Origin: Dermanyssus gallinae | Taxonomy: Eukaryota; Arthropoda; Arachnida; Mesostigmata; Dermanyssidae | Direction: 5' to 3' | Length of the DNA: 64,000 bases | Assembly: GCA_003439945.1 (NCBI GenBank) | Contig: QVRM01002377.1 | Coordinates: forward strand, 372,001 to 436,000 | In this document: piece by piece, positions 45,991 to 56,299 of the stretch | How positions within the stretch are numbered: the stretch's first letter is position 1 | Layout: each line of letters starts with the position of its first letter | Program-made: the position numbers and the translations under genes | The notes under the pieces: generated by a model | What the model was told of the DNA's origin: nothing | Databases searched by the model: none | Seen by the model: the letters and a program-made list of their open reading frames with translations, nothing else

Positions 45991-46290
45991 CACATATCCC
46001 AGGCCCGTAAATGGAGTGATGAGTGGAAGTAGTAGAACGCTTGGACAAGATCGTTTCCTTCTTCAGTTATCCAATAAGTTGACTGTTATTAAGCCCTGGA
46101 TTGGCCGCGCGTTGAATGGAAGGCCGTACGTATTTCAGCAAGACGGCGCCTTGTTGCACAAAGTGGACTGCCCAGACGAGCCCTTTGGTGCACAACTGGT
46201 TAGAAGACAATTTGGACATGTTCTGGTCATAACACTTTTGGCCGAAACACCAAACAGTCCAGGTTTAGAACATCTGGATTGATTTGTGCA
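45960..46290 (+). mobile_element. Tc1/mariner-superfamily transposase relic
   Basis: After a degraded start comes AARGLNGRPYVFQQDGALLH, corresponding to 'xxNGRPYVFQQDGAPAH' with the second catalytic Asp. Then ...FGHVLVITLLAETPNSPGLEHLD matches 'FxDHVTxxxWPPNSPDLNPLDY', where the third acid of the triad lies. The N-terminal part, including the first Asp, is too decayed to place. The WPPxSPDLNP signature is scrambled, which shows long decay. It differs from the 36600/38840 family, which carries FFLWGYLK. Confidence 0.7.
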
Positions 46291-47126
46291 GGGCATATTT
46301 CTGAAAGGCTCTAACAAGTCTCCATACCCAAACCCTTTATCAGGACGCACCACGGTTACTAAAACAAGCGGCGAACACGTTGACTAAACAGACGCGCGAA
46401 GAGTTGCTAAATACAACGAGCCAAACTTATCATTCTAGGTGCCCTAATAGCAAACATATGACGGTTTTACTAACAATATCTCGTTTACACGCCCATGTAA
46501 CGAGTATAAGTCTAATGCCGAACATATTAGAACATAATATCGCTTCATGATAAAGAGCGGTAGCCTCTACGGCATACGCAATTAATACCTCTCGACACCT
46601 CTGGTCAACATCGATTTTCAGATTACTCATACGTGGCAGCAAGAAATTACTAGTTTCGTACTTCCTAGTGTAGCGGGTGGCAATTCAAACAGCACCACGT
46701 GCAAATTCAAACTGCCGCTACGTACGACGCACCGAAACAACGCCGCGTGCTGCAGCAACACAAGCGTGTCCACGAGTGATAACTCCAGAGCGAAAGCGCA
46801 CGGAATATATAAACGTTGCAAAACATTTTCTACTCCACAGAATAGCAAATGCGTACATTACTCGTACATTAGCTGACTAAAGGACGGGAATATCACTTTG
46901 CGGACTTAGATTGAGTCTTGGGCCCGACAGGTAAACCCCCTACACCACTTTCCGCTCATCCCAACGTCTTAGCCTTGCCCCCAGCTTTTGCTACCCAAGA
47001 GTACGGTGACAAGACACTAGCATGATCGATAAAGCATAGATAACTGCGTCAGAATTCAGTCAGCACCGAGGAGCGAACCCCTGGTTGAAACAGGATAAAA
47101 AAACAGCCGCCTCATCTGTACATTAT
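46291..47126. other. Unannotated DNA
   Basis: ORFs at 46430-46880 are not recognised. It may include the 3' remainder of the DDE relic. Confidence 0.4.
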
Positions 47127-48107
47127 ATGTCTGAGGAAGTAACACCTCCAGATGAAGCCATATACACCCAGAACGAGGCAAGATCTACCTCCCTCAAGAA
47201 GAAAGCTAGCTACACCTTACGCACCACAGGCCGAGAAGGAAACTCCTACTAGTCCTACATGAAAAGAACCTTCTGCACCTAACTATGTAGACGAGAATGA
47301 TCTATAGCTCCTACTGATAGCAGTCTGACAGAGAAAAGCTAATTAGCAAACACGGAACTATGCACACACTAATCTCTAAAGCAGTATAATATATAGGCCT
47401 CAGTATGCGTAAAATTTGGCGCAAAGCGCTTGAAATAGGCTTTACCCCCACTAGAACAAAAAGACACTTCGTCAGGGTGAATACCCACCCGCTCCCAGAG
47501 CTCCCCCACCACCAGAGGGATCTATAGCTGCAGAGATACAAGGCCTTTTCCTTCACGAGGAGCTAGCCGGTAAAAAAATACGCAGATCCTACGAAAAAAG
47601 AATGGCCTGCGCGCACCTATACTGCCACTAGCCTCAACAAGGCCTAGATGATAAGGCTCCAACAAGAGCCTTATTGCTGTCACGAAGGACGGACGCCTCG
47701 TCAATTGACTATCACTACAATTTTCCGAACTGCAGGATGCACTGCCAAACTTCAAGGCAGGCTCTTCTTCTGTAGAATCGTGACATCCTGGCAATTGAGA
47801 AGTTTTAAATACTCCAGCATTAACGCATACTGTATATGGTCCCGCACGTCGAAGGCAACAAAAACGATTTCTCCACTCAGGCCATAAGAGGGAGTGGTGG
47901 ACAAAAACATGTCACAAAAAGCGCCACTACGACGTTGTGCCCAGCATACAGACCCTCGAGAAAACCACAAACAAAATGACCAATAACACTCAAATACTGC
48001 AATAAACTTCTGCATAGTCTTTAGAGCATCCGCTGTGGCGTTATATTCACGGAAAATGAGATAGAATCACTACTACTCTCCGAGACCTTTGTAGCACAGC
48101 TTTGTCA

Positions 48108-48600
48108 ACATGCAACCCACGCTGGCAATTAGATCCTTCAATCACGGGTTTCCCCACGCAATCATTCCCCACCTCAGTGGTAACATGCGGCTGGTGGTTA
48201 CGGAGGCGACATCGAGAGGGGTCTATCGGAAGGTAAGCGGCTCTCGTTCGAGCGCCCCTTCCGATGCCCGCAAGATTCTGGATCTAAAGTGGGTACAGCT
48301 AGGATGGTCCTCGAGCGCCATCACGAAGTAGATCACCGTACCGACCTGACGGCGGGTGTCAACAAGTGGAGCACTGTGTCTCCTCGTGAACTTCCGAGGC
48401 AGTGAGCAGCGTTGAGACACTGAAGCACCTCTCCAAAGAGTGCAAAACTACACTTGCCTGCAATAATTGTGGCGTCGAGGGGTACGCAGCCAACAGGATT
48501 TGTCCAAAATTTAGAATGCAGATAAAAGAGGCCGGCCGTGGCCGTCCTAACTTCCTACCGGTACCCGTACCCCCTCACAAGTTTAGGTTCGGGCCCTGAC
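48108..48600 (+). pseudogene. R1-clade ORF1 (gag) relic with zinc knuckle
   Basis: NMRLVVTEATSRGVYRKVSG and LKWVQLGWSSSAITK correspond to the gag core ('IRVxEATSRGVxLxV...VRVGWSSARV') of R1/Jockey elements. After a frameshift comes HLSKECKTTLACNNCGVEGY with CPKFR, a CxxCGxxGHxAxxxxCPKF knuckle in which the His is changed to Tyr. Such knuckles bind element RNA. A Pro-rich tail precedes the stop. At least two stops interrupt the gag core. Confidence 0.7.
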
Positions 48601-48711
48601 CGCGGTGACCCGATGGGTACACCACGATGTCCAGGAACCGACGCAAAAGAAGTCAACGTTTACCCCCTGACGACCAACAGGCCGAAATAACTGCCATAGA
48701 GGCACAATCAA

Positions 48712-49296
48712 GTGATCCCAGGGCCCTGGGCACTTAATTTAATAATGACCCACACTCTTAAAATTATACAGTTAAACTGCATTCGCAGCAAAGGAGCCCA
48801 CGTTATGCTCCAGGAGAGCAGCCACCGGCTAGGCACCGACCTGTTGCTGCTCAGCGAGCCTAACATCCGGTGGACAGAGAATTCTCTACCATATTGGACT
48901 GTGGACTGTCATAAAGCGACCAGCATTGTACTTGACAGCCGCTGCCATCTTCCAATATCTGGGCACAGCAGCGGCCACGGTTTTTCAGGGATTGATGTTG
49001 CCAACATTGGGCGTTTCTGCTCATGCTACTGCAGACCCAATGTTTCACTTGAGGTTTTAAACAATCTCTTAAACGACTTCTATTTCTCTTTTAGGCAAGG
49101 TGACGTTCCATTTTTAGTCATAATCGGAGATTTTAAAGCCATCGCTAACACATCAGACTCCGCTGAGACTAGCCGGAGGGGTATCGCAGTTCTCGAATAG
49201 ATGGCGGCGTATGATCTGATCGTTCTTAACACTAGTGCTTCCACTTTCCACAGAGGTGGGCACACCTCGTGCATCAATCTAACAGTTACGCGCTGA
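48712..49296 (+). pseudogene. R1-clade apurinic-type endonuclease relic
   Basis: The reading is LKIIQLNCIRSKGAHVMLQE ('LQxNLNxxRxAxxLL'), LGTDLLLLSEPNIR ('xDVxLISEPY', catalytic Glu kept), and FLVIIGDFKAIANTSDSAET ('VIGDFNAHSxxWGS', Asn changed to Lys). Then RRGIAVLE, a TAG, and in the same frame AAYDLIVLNTSASTFHRGGH and SCINLTV ('LxVLNxxxxPTFxxxGxxSxIDLT', last Asp lost). The domain nicks target DNA to prime reverse transcription. One stop and two changed active-site residues mark it as dead, but the frame is otherwise kept for nearly 200 codons. Confidence 0.8.
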
Positions 49297-49580
49297 ACAA
49301 AGGCCCAGCGGATTTTAAACTGGGCATTACTACAGGACGAAGAATCCCTCGGCAATTTCTATCTCAGCCAGTTCAACGTGACTACCCTCCAGCCAGCGAC
49401 ATCACCTTTCCTGCTGCGTCCGGCACCAGGGAGCCGACAAGCTTCGGGGGTCGCTAAGAAGTCTCATCGGATCAGAAGGCCTGCCTAAGACTGCGGCAGG
49501 CCTGCAAAAGCTCCTGAGAGAAGCGTGCAGCAAAGCTTCGGAAATAAGCTGGTACGGGGATTTCCACTTTAAAGAAGAGG

Positions 49581-50430
49581 GTGAACCTAACACCAGACGC
49601 CACTAAAGATACAATTACAGCGCTGTTTTCACAGCACCCTTTTCTTGACCGCGGCCCCTACCAGAGGGTCCTAGGGGCTAAAGAAGAGCAACCTCCAGTA
49701 GCAACACTGCAGAAGATACACGAAGCGTCGAAGCTGCTCAAGCCGGGAAAAGCACCGGGCACGGACGGTATCCCCGTTTCTGCCGCCAAGCCACTGGTGA
49801 AGGAGTATCTGGAAGCGATGGCCGCTGCGGCGACGAAAATGTTCGGCCTGGGCTCGTTCTCTACCGAATGGAAGGCCGCAGATCTGTCCGTTGTAATCCC
49901 GAAGGGCCGTACCTTATACCGCCTAATATACTTACTAGGATACCTGGCTAAAGGTTTTGGGTCCATCGCGGAGGCACGCCTTCGAGACTTTGCGGAGGGA
50001 ATCGGCCTTCTGTACGACTCCCCATACGGATTTCGGAAGGAGCGCTTGACAATTTACGCCATTTAGCGGGTTTCATCCAAGGCCAAGCTCCTCTGCAGGC
50101 TTCCGCCAAAGAAACGCGATCTACTAGTGGCCGTTTTACTCGGCGTCAAGAACGCTTTTAGCAGTCCTCCGTAGAGAGTCATACTCGAGATACTCATACA
50201 GTAAATAAAAGCCAGCTTTATCTTTGTAGAATTATATCTGACTACCTACATGTTCACACTATTTAATCCCAAGGAGTGACCTTCAATATGACTGCAAGAG
50301 TGCCACAGGGCTCTATACTTGGCCCCCGCTATGGCACCTATTATAGAACTTACTTTAGCAACTGCCAAGAGCGAGCCAATTTTTTTGGTGGCCTGGAGAA
50401 AGTGCTCAGCTCTTTACCTACGCGTCAATA
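49581..50430 (+). pseudogene. R1-clade reverse transcriptase relic
   Basis: The frame is open for about 160 codons with LLKPGKAPGTDGIPVSAAKP (RT entry), FSTEWKAADLSVVIPKGRTL, and LLYDSPYGFRKERLTIYAI ('LSxxQYGFRKGRSTIDAI'). After a TAG, DLLVAVLLGVKNAFSSPP is motif A with Asp replaced by Gly. RVPQGSILGPRYG is motif B and FTYASIT is motif C (YADD lost). Frame changes occur near 50190 and 50290. Loss of both catalytic sites makes it non-functional. Confidence 0.8.
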
Positions 50431-50444
50431 ACGAATAGATCAAT

Positions 50445-50730
50445 ATGGTCAATACGGCAAGATACCTCGGAGTATTCCTTGATCGGGGTCACCGAGGCAC
50501 CTATCACTTGCGCCGAGCAACGGACAAAGACCTCAAAATTGCCAATAACTTCGCACGGCTCATGTCTAATACCTATGAACCTGGCACTTCAAACGACGCA
50601 TCATTATGTCCGTGGCCAAGTCAGTAGCCCTCTACGGGGCTCCGACCCTGCGTGCGTTCACTGCGACAATGGACTTGATGACACCCCAGAATACACGTTA
50701 GAATGGGCAACCAATTTCTCCCCCACACAC
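50445..50730 (+). pseudogene. R1-clade RT thumb and C-terminal CCHC scrap
   Basis: TARYLGVFLDRGHRGTYHLR and KIANNFARLMSNTYEPG match 'IKYLGVxLDxxLxFxxHI...AxxLxRLMPNxxGP'. AKSVALYGAPTLRA in another frame matches 'VxxSVxLYGAPVWA'. Then ACVHCDNGLDDTPEYTLEWA matches the R1 C-terminal knuckle 'CxHCxxxxDTxEHTLFxC', with His and Cys changed to Tyr and Trp. The frame changes show a deletion of several hundred bases between thumb and knuckle. Confidence 0.7.
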
Positions 50731-50759
50731 AATAGCAATGATTTTCCACACTAAATTAT

Positions 50760-52680
50760 TTCTGTCTACAGAAGTCGTTGAAAAAAGTTCATCTTATAGA
50801 ATGCTCGACAGAGGAAATCTCTGCACTACCGGGGGAAACCTGCCGAGAATCCACCTCCCGCCCACATCTTGCGTCTGCGACGAGTATGCACGCGCCGCAG
50901 AGCAAAGCATTGGTCAAATCTATGGAAAGAGTACTAACAAGTACAAAGAGCCGTACATAAGCCAAATAGGAATAATAAAATAGGCCACTGGAATTCATTA
51001 TGCGAGAAGGTCGAAGAAAACCATTGGGCAAAGCTTACAAGATCGTGCGCAACAAAATAAGCCATACACAGCCGACCCTAGTTGTAGTAGTAGCCCGACC
51101 GTTTAAAATTGCGCTATTTCCGCAAGAACCCCCGCCGTAACAGATACTCCTTGAGAAAATGTTAGACCTTATCTTTGAGCCAATTATAATCCAACATATC
51201 AGAGTCGTGGCTGAACACGGACGGCTAAGAAAAGCATCGGGCCCATATGCGGTTTCCCTGCAAACAGTACGCCTACTTCTAAACAACCATAAAAGTAATA
51301 TTTTCACTAGCGGAGACTACCCTAACCTTTAACTCTGGTGCCAAAATCCCGCAATCCACAATAAGACTTCACGGCATATAGCTCTATAAATATTTGTGTG
51401 CTTTCGTGTCTATCCAAGACAGCTGAGCACGACATCAATAGACGTGTAGTGACAAAATTAGAAGACAAGAAAGCACTGTTGGAATACTAACACGGCTTCC
51501 AAGCCGGATGCTTCACAGCAAAGTTCTAAACATCGTTAAAATACCGAGAGCCCCAGTCGCATTGTCTGTATATCCTCTTAGATGTCAAAAACGTTTCATA
51601 CGCTTTCGTGTGACTGGGACCAATCCTGTGGAATTTAGTCTACGATAATGTACTTAGACTCTCACATTATCCAAAGGCTAATTCGTCGCCTACGCAGACG
51701 ATCTGGCACTAATCGTTACCGCCAGGACGCGGATTTGCTCAAAGGGATAGCTAACTGAGTCATGGCTTATATCCAACAATACCTGCATACGCTAGATCTC
51801 GAATTGGCGTCACAAAAAACGGAAGCAATTTATTTAAATGCTGTAAAGCATCCTCCAAAGAATTTGACCTTATGTCTGGAAGGGCACCTAATATTACCTA
51901 CACCTATAGTCAAATACCTAGCGTCATTCTGGATAGGGCTCTCACAGGAACGCCTCATGTGCGCTACGCAGCCAAAAAAAACAGCCTTAGTAAAGCTGCA
52001 AAAAATCCTCCTCCCAGGGACCCTCTACTGCAGGATCCAATTTTTGGCGCCGTCTCTTAGCATCAGTAATAGATAGCATTATGCTATATGCCGTACCCTT
52101 ATGGGAGCACACGACCACCAGGGTTACGACACGCCGGTTCCTCAACAAAACCCAACGACCTATGACGCACGGGCAAGTTGCACGGCTCTACAGATGAAAG
52201 AAACACTATTCTGCAGAAGAGACATTCTAAGCAAATAGAGCCAGCAGTAGGGAGCAATCCAGCCGGGCCAGCCTGGATACTGGACAAAATCAATACTCCC
52301 TGATTTAAAAAAATATACAGCCCTATACACGGCTCGCTTACCCACGCAGTCGCACAGCTTCTATCGGGCCATGGTGCTGTAGCTACACCGCATTAGTAAA
52401 ACTGGCTCCTCCTTGTGCCGTATATACAACTCCGGGGATGCCGACGATGTGAGGCACTGCTACGGACGCTGCGCCCTTTTCAATACTGAAAGCTAATATT
52501 GCAAAACCTAAGATTTAGAAATTCCCTGATATGCCAAGCCCTTGTAGAGGCGTCCCTTAAGAAACACAAATCCTGGCTTACGGAAGGCCAAGGCGAAAAA
52601 ACGCTGCACAAAGTCGTAGAGCCTTATTGGCAAAATAAAGTGACCAGGTGAAGTAACATCGAGAAGGCAGTACTGCGGCT
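50760..52680 (+). mobile_element. R1-clade LINE, second copy head-to-tail
   Basis: Order is RRSKKTIGQSLQDRA-type linker, HIRVVAEHGRLRKASGPYAV (RT entry), a degraded finger region, and FVAYADDLALIVTARTR with motif C YADD intact at 51691-51702. Then AYIQQYLHTLDLELASQKTE ('WLxxxxLELAPxKTEAV'), GHLILPTPIVKYLASFWIGL, SVIDSIMLYAVPLWEH (thumb), RPMTHGQVARLYR, and SFYRAMVL with CRIYNSGDADDVRHCYGRCA (C-terminal CCHC). It is the same family as 42560-43625 and 26565-26905. Stops and shifts are many. It ends near an (AT)n array. Confidence 0.75.
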
Positions 52681-52772
52681 ACGACAAGTGTTAGACAAAG
52701 TCAGTGGGCTTGTGAGTTCAACACAACCTGGCTTTTACAACGACGCCCAGTGTGCATCATACAAATTACCAG

Positions 52773-52775
<3 letters not shown>

Positions 52776-52839
<64 letters not shown>
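52776..52839. repeat. (AT)n microsatellite
   Basis: About 32 AT units, about 100 bases after the end of the LINE copy. Confidence 0.95.
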
Positions 52840-52846
<7 letters not shown>

Positions 52847-53527
52847 AATATCTACAATTTGTATTTAGGGTGTCAATTATGCACCACTTCTTCTTTTGAT
52901 TTTCGCCCAGCGCTCTCTCAATCAAAACTTTCATCTTTCCAGAATGTCTTGTTTTTTTAAAGCATACGAAGTGGTTGGGATGGCTCTCGATATCGTTTAA
53001 GCGTACGAGAAAGTCGATCTCTCTCTATTGCATAATAAGGGTTTTTTCACTTTAAACTATTGAGATGTTTACATAACTATTAGCATTTGCGTTGTCTTGC
53101 AGATACTTATGTGGCACTTGCGTGTATATCTATGTAAGGGCCTGTCAGCTCATCGCTTTGAGGATGACCGTACGAGTTACATTAAAGTAGAAAATCTATT
53201 TTACATCGCAGGTAATCGCTTTTTTAGAGAATAACGTTATTTTTAGAAATTAGAGCGCAAGTGTTTAAGCAGTTAATCGTGTTAATCTGAAAAAACATCC
53301 ATGTGATGCGTTCGGAACTCGGCCTTTGTAGGTATAAGTTTGATTTTAATCACAAAAAACACGCTGATATCAAATTCAGATACTTATGATATAAGAAATG
53401 ATTTGCTAAAAACATACTACACCAGTAGAAGGCAACCCTTAATAAATGTAAAAGCACATTCACAATCACGTGTGAGCATATGCGGATATATGTATTTAAA
53501 CTTATAAATATAATTATATATGCACAT
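52840..53527. other. AT-rich unannotated DNA
   Basis: No ORF of note and no motif recognised. Confidence 0.5.
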
Positions 53528-53783
53528 GATTGATTGATTTATTATTCGCTTGGCATGTATACTTAAAGTCACATGTCACCTTTTCATATCAGGCTCGCTA
53601 AGGGCAACAATGTATTCTCAAATACCTACTGTATTTGCCTTCCATTGGGATAACTTCTTCTTTGTAATATTGACCTGGTCCTTTCTAACATTTGGCTTTA
53701 AAGCTAGGGCCGCCGACAGGTTTATTCATTTATTTGCTCCCCCTCAACAAATATGTACATAGTCTTTGTAAATTAAGTACGCT
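53528..53783 (-). repeat. Dispersed repeat with GATT-type end, copy 2
   Basis: Matches 15395-15690 block by block: (GATT)n, TTTATTATTCGCTTGG, CTTTTCATATCAGG, CCTTCCATTGGGATAAC, GTAATATTGACCTGG, AAATATGTACAT, AAGTACG. The indels between the blocks show the copies are old. The strand is inferred from the GATT run being a LINE tail read backwards. Confidence 0.55.
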
Positions 53784-54134
53784 CATGGGGGGAATGTATA
53801 TTTAGAAGTGAGACTGAAATTACTACTATATGTTATATTGATGTTGATGGTTAGACATTGCTTTACAAAAGGCGTCATTGAGGGTGAACAAATTGTTCGT
53901 TGGAGAAACTATACATACCATCGTGCTCGATAGAATATTCTTGTTTCTGTGAAATATACTCATGCTCAGGCAAATAGTCAAATTGAGCAAACAAACAGTT
54001 TGCAAAATTTAGGGTTTTGGGATGTTCATTATGCCTGCGGCACTGAAGCAAGTAATCAATTATGTAAAAGGGAATTTTAAAAGATTTTCTAGGCAGAGGT
54101 CGACGACAATCCCTGAAATTAACCCTACAAGATA
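53784..54134. other. Unannotated DNA
   Basis: Nothing recognised. The upstream part of the following LINE may lie here. Confidence 0.4.
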
Positions 54135-54257
54135 GTGCGGAGCCAAGTGAAGAGGATAGTAAGACAGGATGAAAACAGTAATTCTTTGCTGCTTTCTCTG
54201 TGTCGCTTTGTTACTCTGGCCATCAACGGACAACTACAAAATTTTATATTGCCAATA

Positions 54258-54780
54258 TTTTACGAAGCTTCTCTAATTGCTCTCCGGAAGAAGGACGGCG
54301 AAATAAGACCTATTGCAGTGGGGCTCACTCTACGAAGACTTGTCGGCAAAGTCCTCGTCAAGAAATCAATCAAGGATATTGTTGAGTTAGTTGCCCCACT
54401 GCAACTTGGCTGTGGTATTAAGGGGGTACCGAAGCTGCCGTACATGCCACCGCTGCATACATTGAATCACACAAAGCCGCAAACCATATTTTTTAGTAAA
54501 GTTGGGTTTTCAAAATGCCTTTCACATGATGCGAAGAGACCACATTTTAAATTCGGTTAAAAAGCGAACCCCGGCGCTGTACGCCGCTATCTACCAGATG
54601 TATCGCTTCCCGTCTAATCTCTATTGGCAAGGAAAGACTAAACTGTCGAAGTGTGGGGTGCAGCAGGGCGACCCGTGTGGGCCGGCTCTCTTCTGCATAG
54701 GATTATATGAGCTTCAGGCACGATTGCAGTCAGAATTGCAACCGTGATACTTAGACGATGAACTTCTTGTAGGGTTTTGC
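54258..54780 (+). pseudogene. Reverse transcriptase palm of the WYLDD LINE family
   Basis: ASLIALRKKDGEIRPIAVGL ('KxDGGxRPIAVGxxxRRL') and LVAPLQLGCGIKGVPKL ('LxPxQLGxGxxGGCEAA') are fingers. After a shift, GFQNAFHMMRRDHILNSVKK is motif A ('DFxNAFNxxRRDxxL', with the Asp position now Gly). KCGVQQGDPCGPALFCIGLY is motif B. After a TGA comes YLDDELLVG, motif C with both Asp intact. The enzyme copies element RNA at the nicked target. One frameshift and two stops prevent function. Confidence 0.8.
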
Positions 54781-54956
54781 CTGCTGTCCTTTCCGACATT
54801 AAGTAGGTCCACGACTTCGAGACGGTCTCGGACCGGAAGCTCAACGACAATAAATGTGAGCTCCTCGTTTTATCGCACAACGACAGAGAGGAAACTGCTG
54901 CCGCAGCACAAGCAAAACTACCCAATATCAAGTGGCTAACGGAGGAAAACGTCGAA

Positions 54957-56235
54957 TTGCTGGGTGCACCGTTAACTGACGCAGCAGTTGTGGGTGCCCT
55001 CCAAAAGAGGCTCACAGATGCGAAACGGTGGTGCAGTAGATTAAAACATCTAGACGTACACCCAGCCCTGTATTTTCTACGGCAAAACCTTTCCACGCCT
55101 CGTTTAATTTATCTTTTACGATGTTTTTCCTCGTACAAGAGAGATGACCTGCTCTACGTTTTCGACGAACTCTTCTGAACGACACTCGAGTGCTTATTCA
55201 ATGTGCGCCTAGGAGACAACGCATGGGCCCAAGCTACGCTGCCAGTCAGCGCAGGTGGCCTCGGTGTCCGTACAACTAAAGATATGGCCCTGTCGTACTA
55301 CGTAGGCTCAATCACAGATTTTAAACGTCTAATTGCTTTCATAGGCCCGGAAGGTACTTCGGAGGTGATCGAACGAGCTTCGCGTACGAGCCTGGACGAA
55401 TTTAAAGCGCGGTGGGAGGCTCTACCGGTTTGCCCAACGCAAGAGTCTTTCGACCGCATTGTCGTGAAGCGGAAACAAACCTCTCTCCTATCTCAGGCGC
55501 AAACCACGGCTGACAAGGCTAGACTACGAGCCTGCTTCGATCCGATGAGTGGCAAGTGGCTTCAGGCCTTCCCCTCGCCTCAACTAGGTACGATGCTGGA
55601 CAATAACACACTCCGCATCGTGTCTGGTCTGCGGCTGGGGGAGACGGTCTGTGCCGCTCATCTTTGCAACCGGTGTCGGTTCCCCGTAACAACAACAGGG
55701 GAACACGCTCTATCGTGCCGATACAGCGGCGGCCGCCACCCACGACACTATCCAATAAACGACGTCGTCTGTCGTGCACTACATAGTGCACAGGTGCCGG
55801 CTGTGAAAGAGCCACTAAACCTCAGCGCCAATAGTGGGTTACGACCGGACGGTAAAACTAACTCCTTGGGAAAGAGGTCGTCTACTTGTATAAGACGTTA
55901 CCGTGTCGTGTACATTGGCCAGGAGCTACGTCGCTCGAACAAGCCAGAAAGCTGGTGCCCCTGCTTGTCTTGCGGAGGACCGCAAGTTAGCGAAATACAA
56001 AGAACTCAATCCGCAGTTTACCGTCCAGCCAATTGCCATAGAAACTTACGGACCCATGGGTGAAGTAACGTCAAAATTTTTCAAGGAGCTTGGAAAAAGA
56101 CTAAACGCAGTCACAAAGGATCCTCGTTCTAGAGAGTTCCTACTGCAGCGAGCAGCGATCGAGCTTCAACGGGGAAACGCGGCGTCAGTCGAAGGGTCCC
56201 TTCCCTTCGCCGAAGGGTTCCCTGAGATCCCGTAG
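54957..56235 (+). pseudogene. RT thumb, connector and restriction-like domain
   Basis: LGAPLTDAAVVGALQKRL and LYFLRQNLSTPRLIYLLRC are the thumb. QATLPVSAGGLGVRTTKDMA follows, then a ~150-residue connector. The knuckle CNRCRFPVTTTGEHALSC (C-x2-C-x8-H-x4-C type) is followed by GRHPRHYPINDVV, an RHxxxN box, and LRPDGKT. A frameshift near 55850 moves the rest, including ARSYV and RKLAKYKELNPQF, to another frame; it ends FLLQRAAIELQRGNAASVEG. The second Asp expected after RPD is not visible in this copy but is present as LVWDAT in the copy at 23435. CCHC, RH and PD...D order resembles the R2-group endonuclease; this is inference. Confidence 0.75.
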
Positions 56236-56299
56236 GAATAGAGATGTTCTTAATACTATTTTGACTAAATAAAAACATGTGATCCACTACAGATAGTAA

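Larger units (their letters stand above)
47127..50740 (+). mobile_element. R1-clade LINE, most complete copy
   Basis: One strand carries, in canonical order, an ORF1 with a zinc knuckle, an apurinic-type endonuclease, RT palm and thumb, and a C-terminal CCHC-like motif. The left limit is placed at an ATG (MSEEVTPPDEAIYTQNEA) that could start ORF1, with low confidence. The thumb and C-terminus are shortened by a deletion near 50640. R1 elements proper insert in 28S rDNA; no rDNA is visible at either flank, so this is either a non-rDNA lineage or a displaced copy. Another copy of the clade follows immediately. Confidence 0.75.
54135..56270 (+). mobile_element. LINE with WYLDD-type RT and restriction-like C-terminus, best copy
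   Basis: One strand carries RT fingers, palm, thumb, a long connector, a CCHC plus RH plus RPD region and a conserved C-terminal block, ending shortly before AATAAA near 56267. An in-frame run of about 1.1 kb (54957-56063) is broken by a single TGA at 55176, far better preserved than neighbouring elements. No endonuclease of apurinic type is found upstream, consistent with a 3' endonuclease design, although 5' truncation could also explain this. Related fragments occur at 22530-23885 and 24420-25160. Confidence 0.8.
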
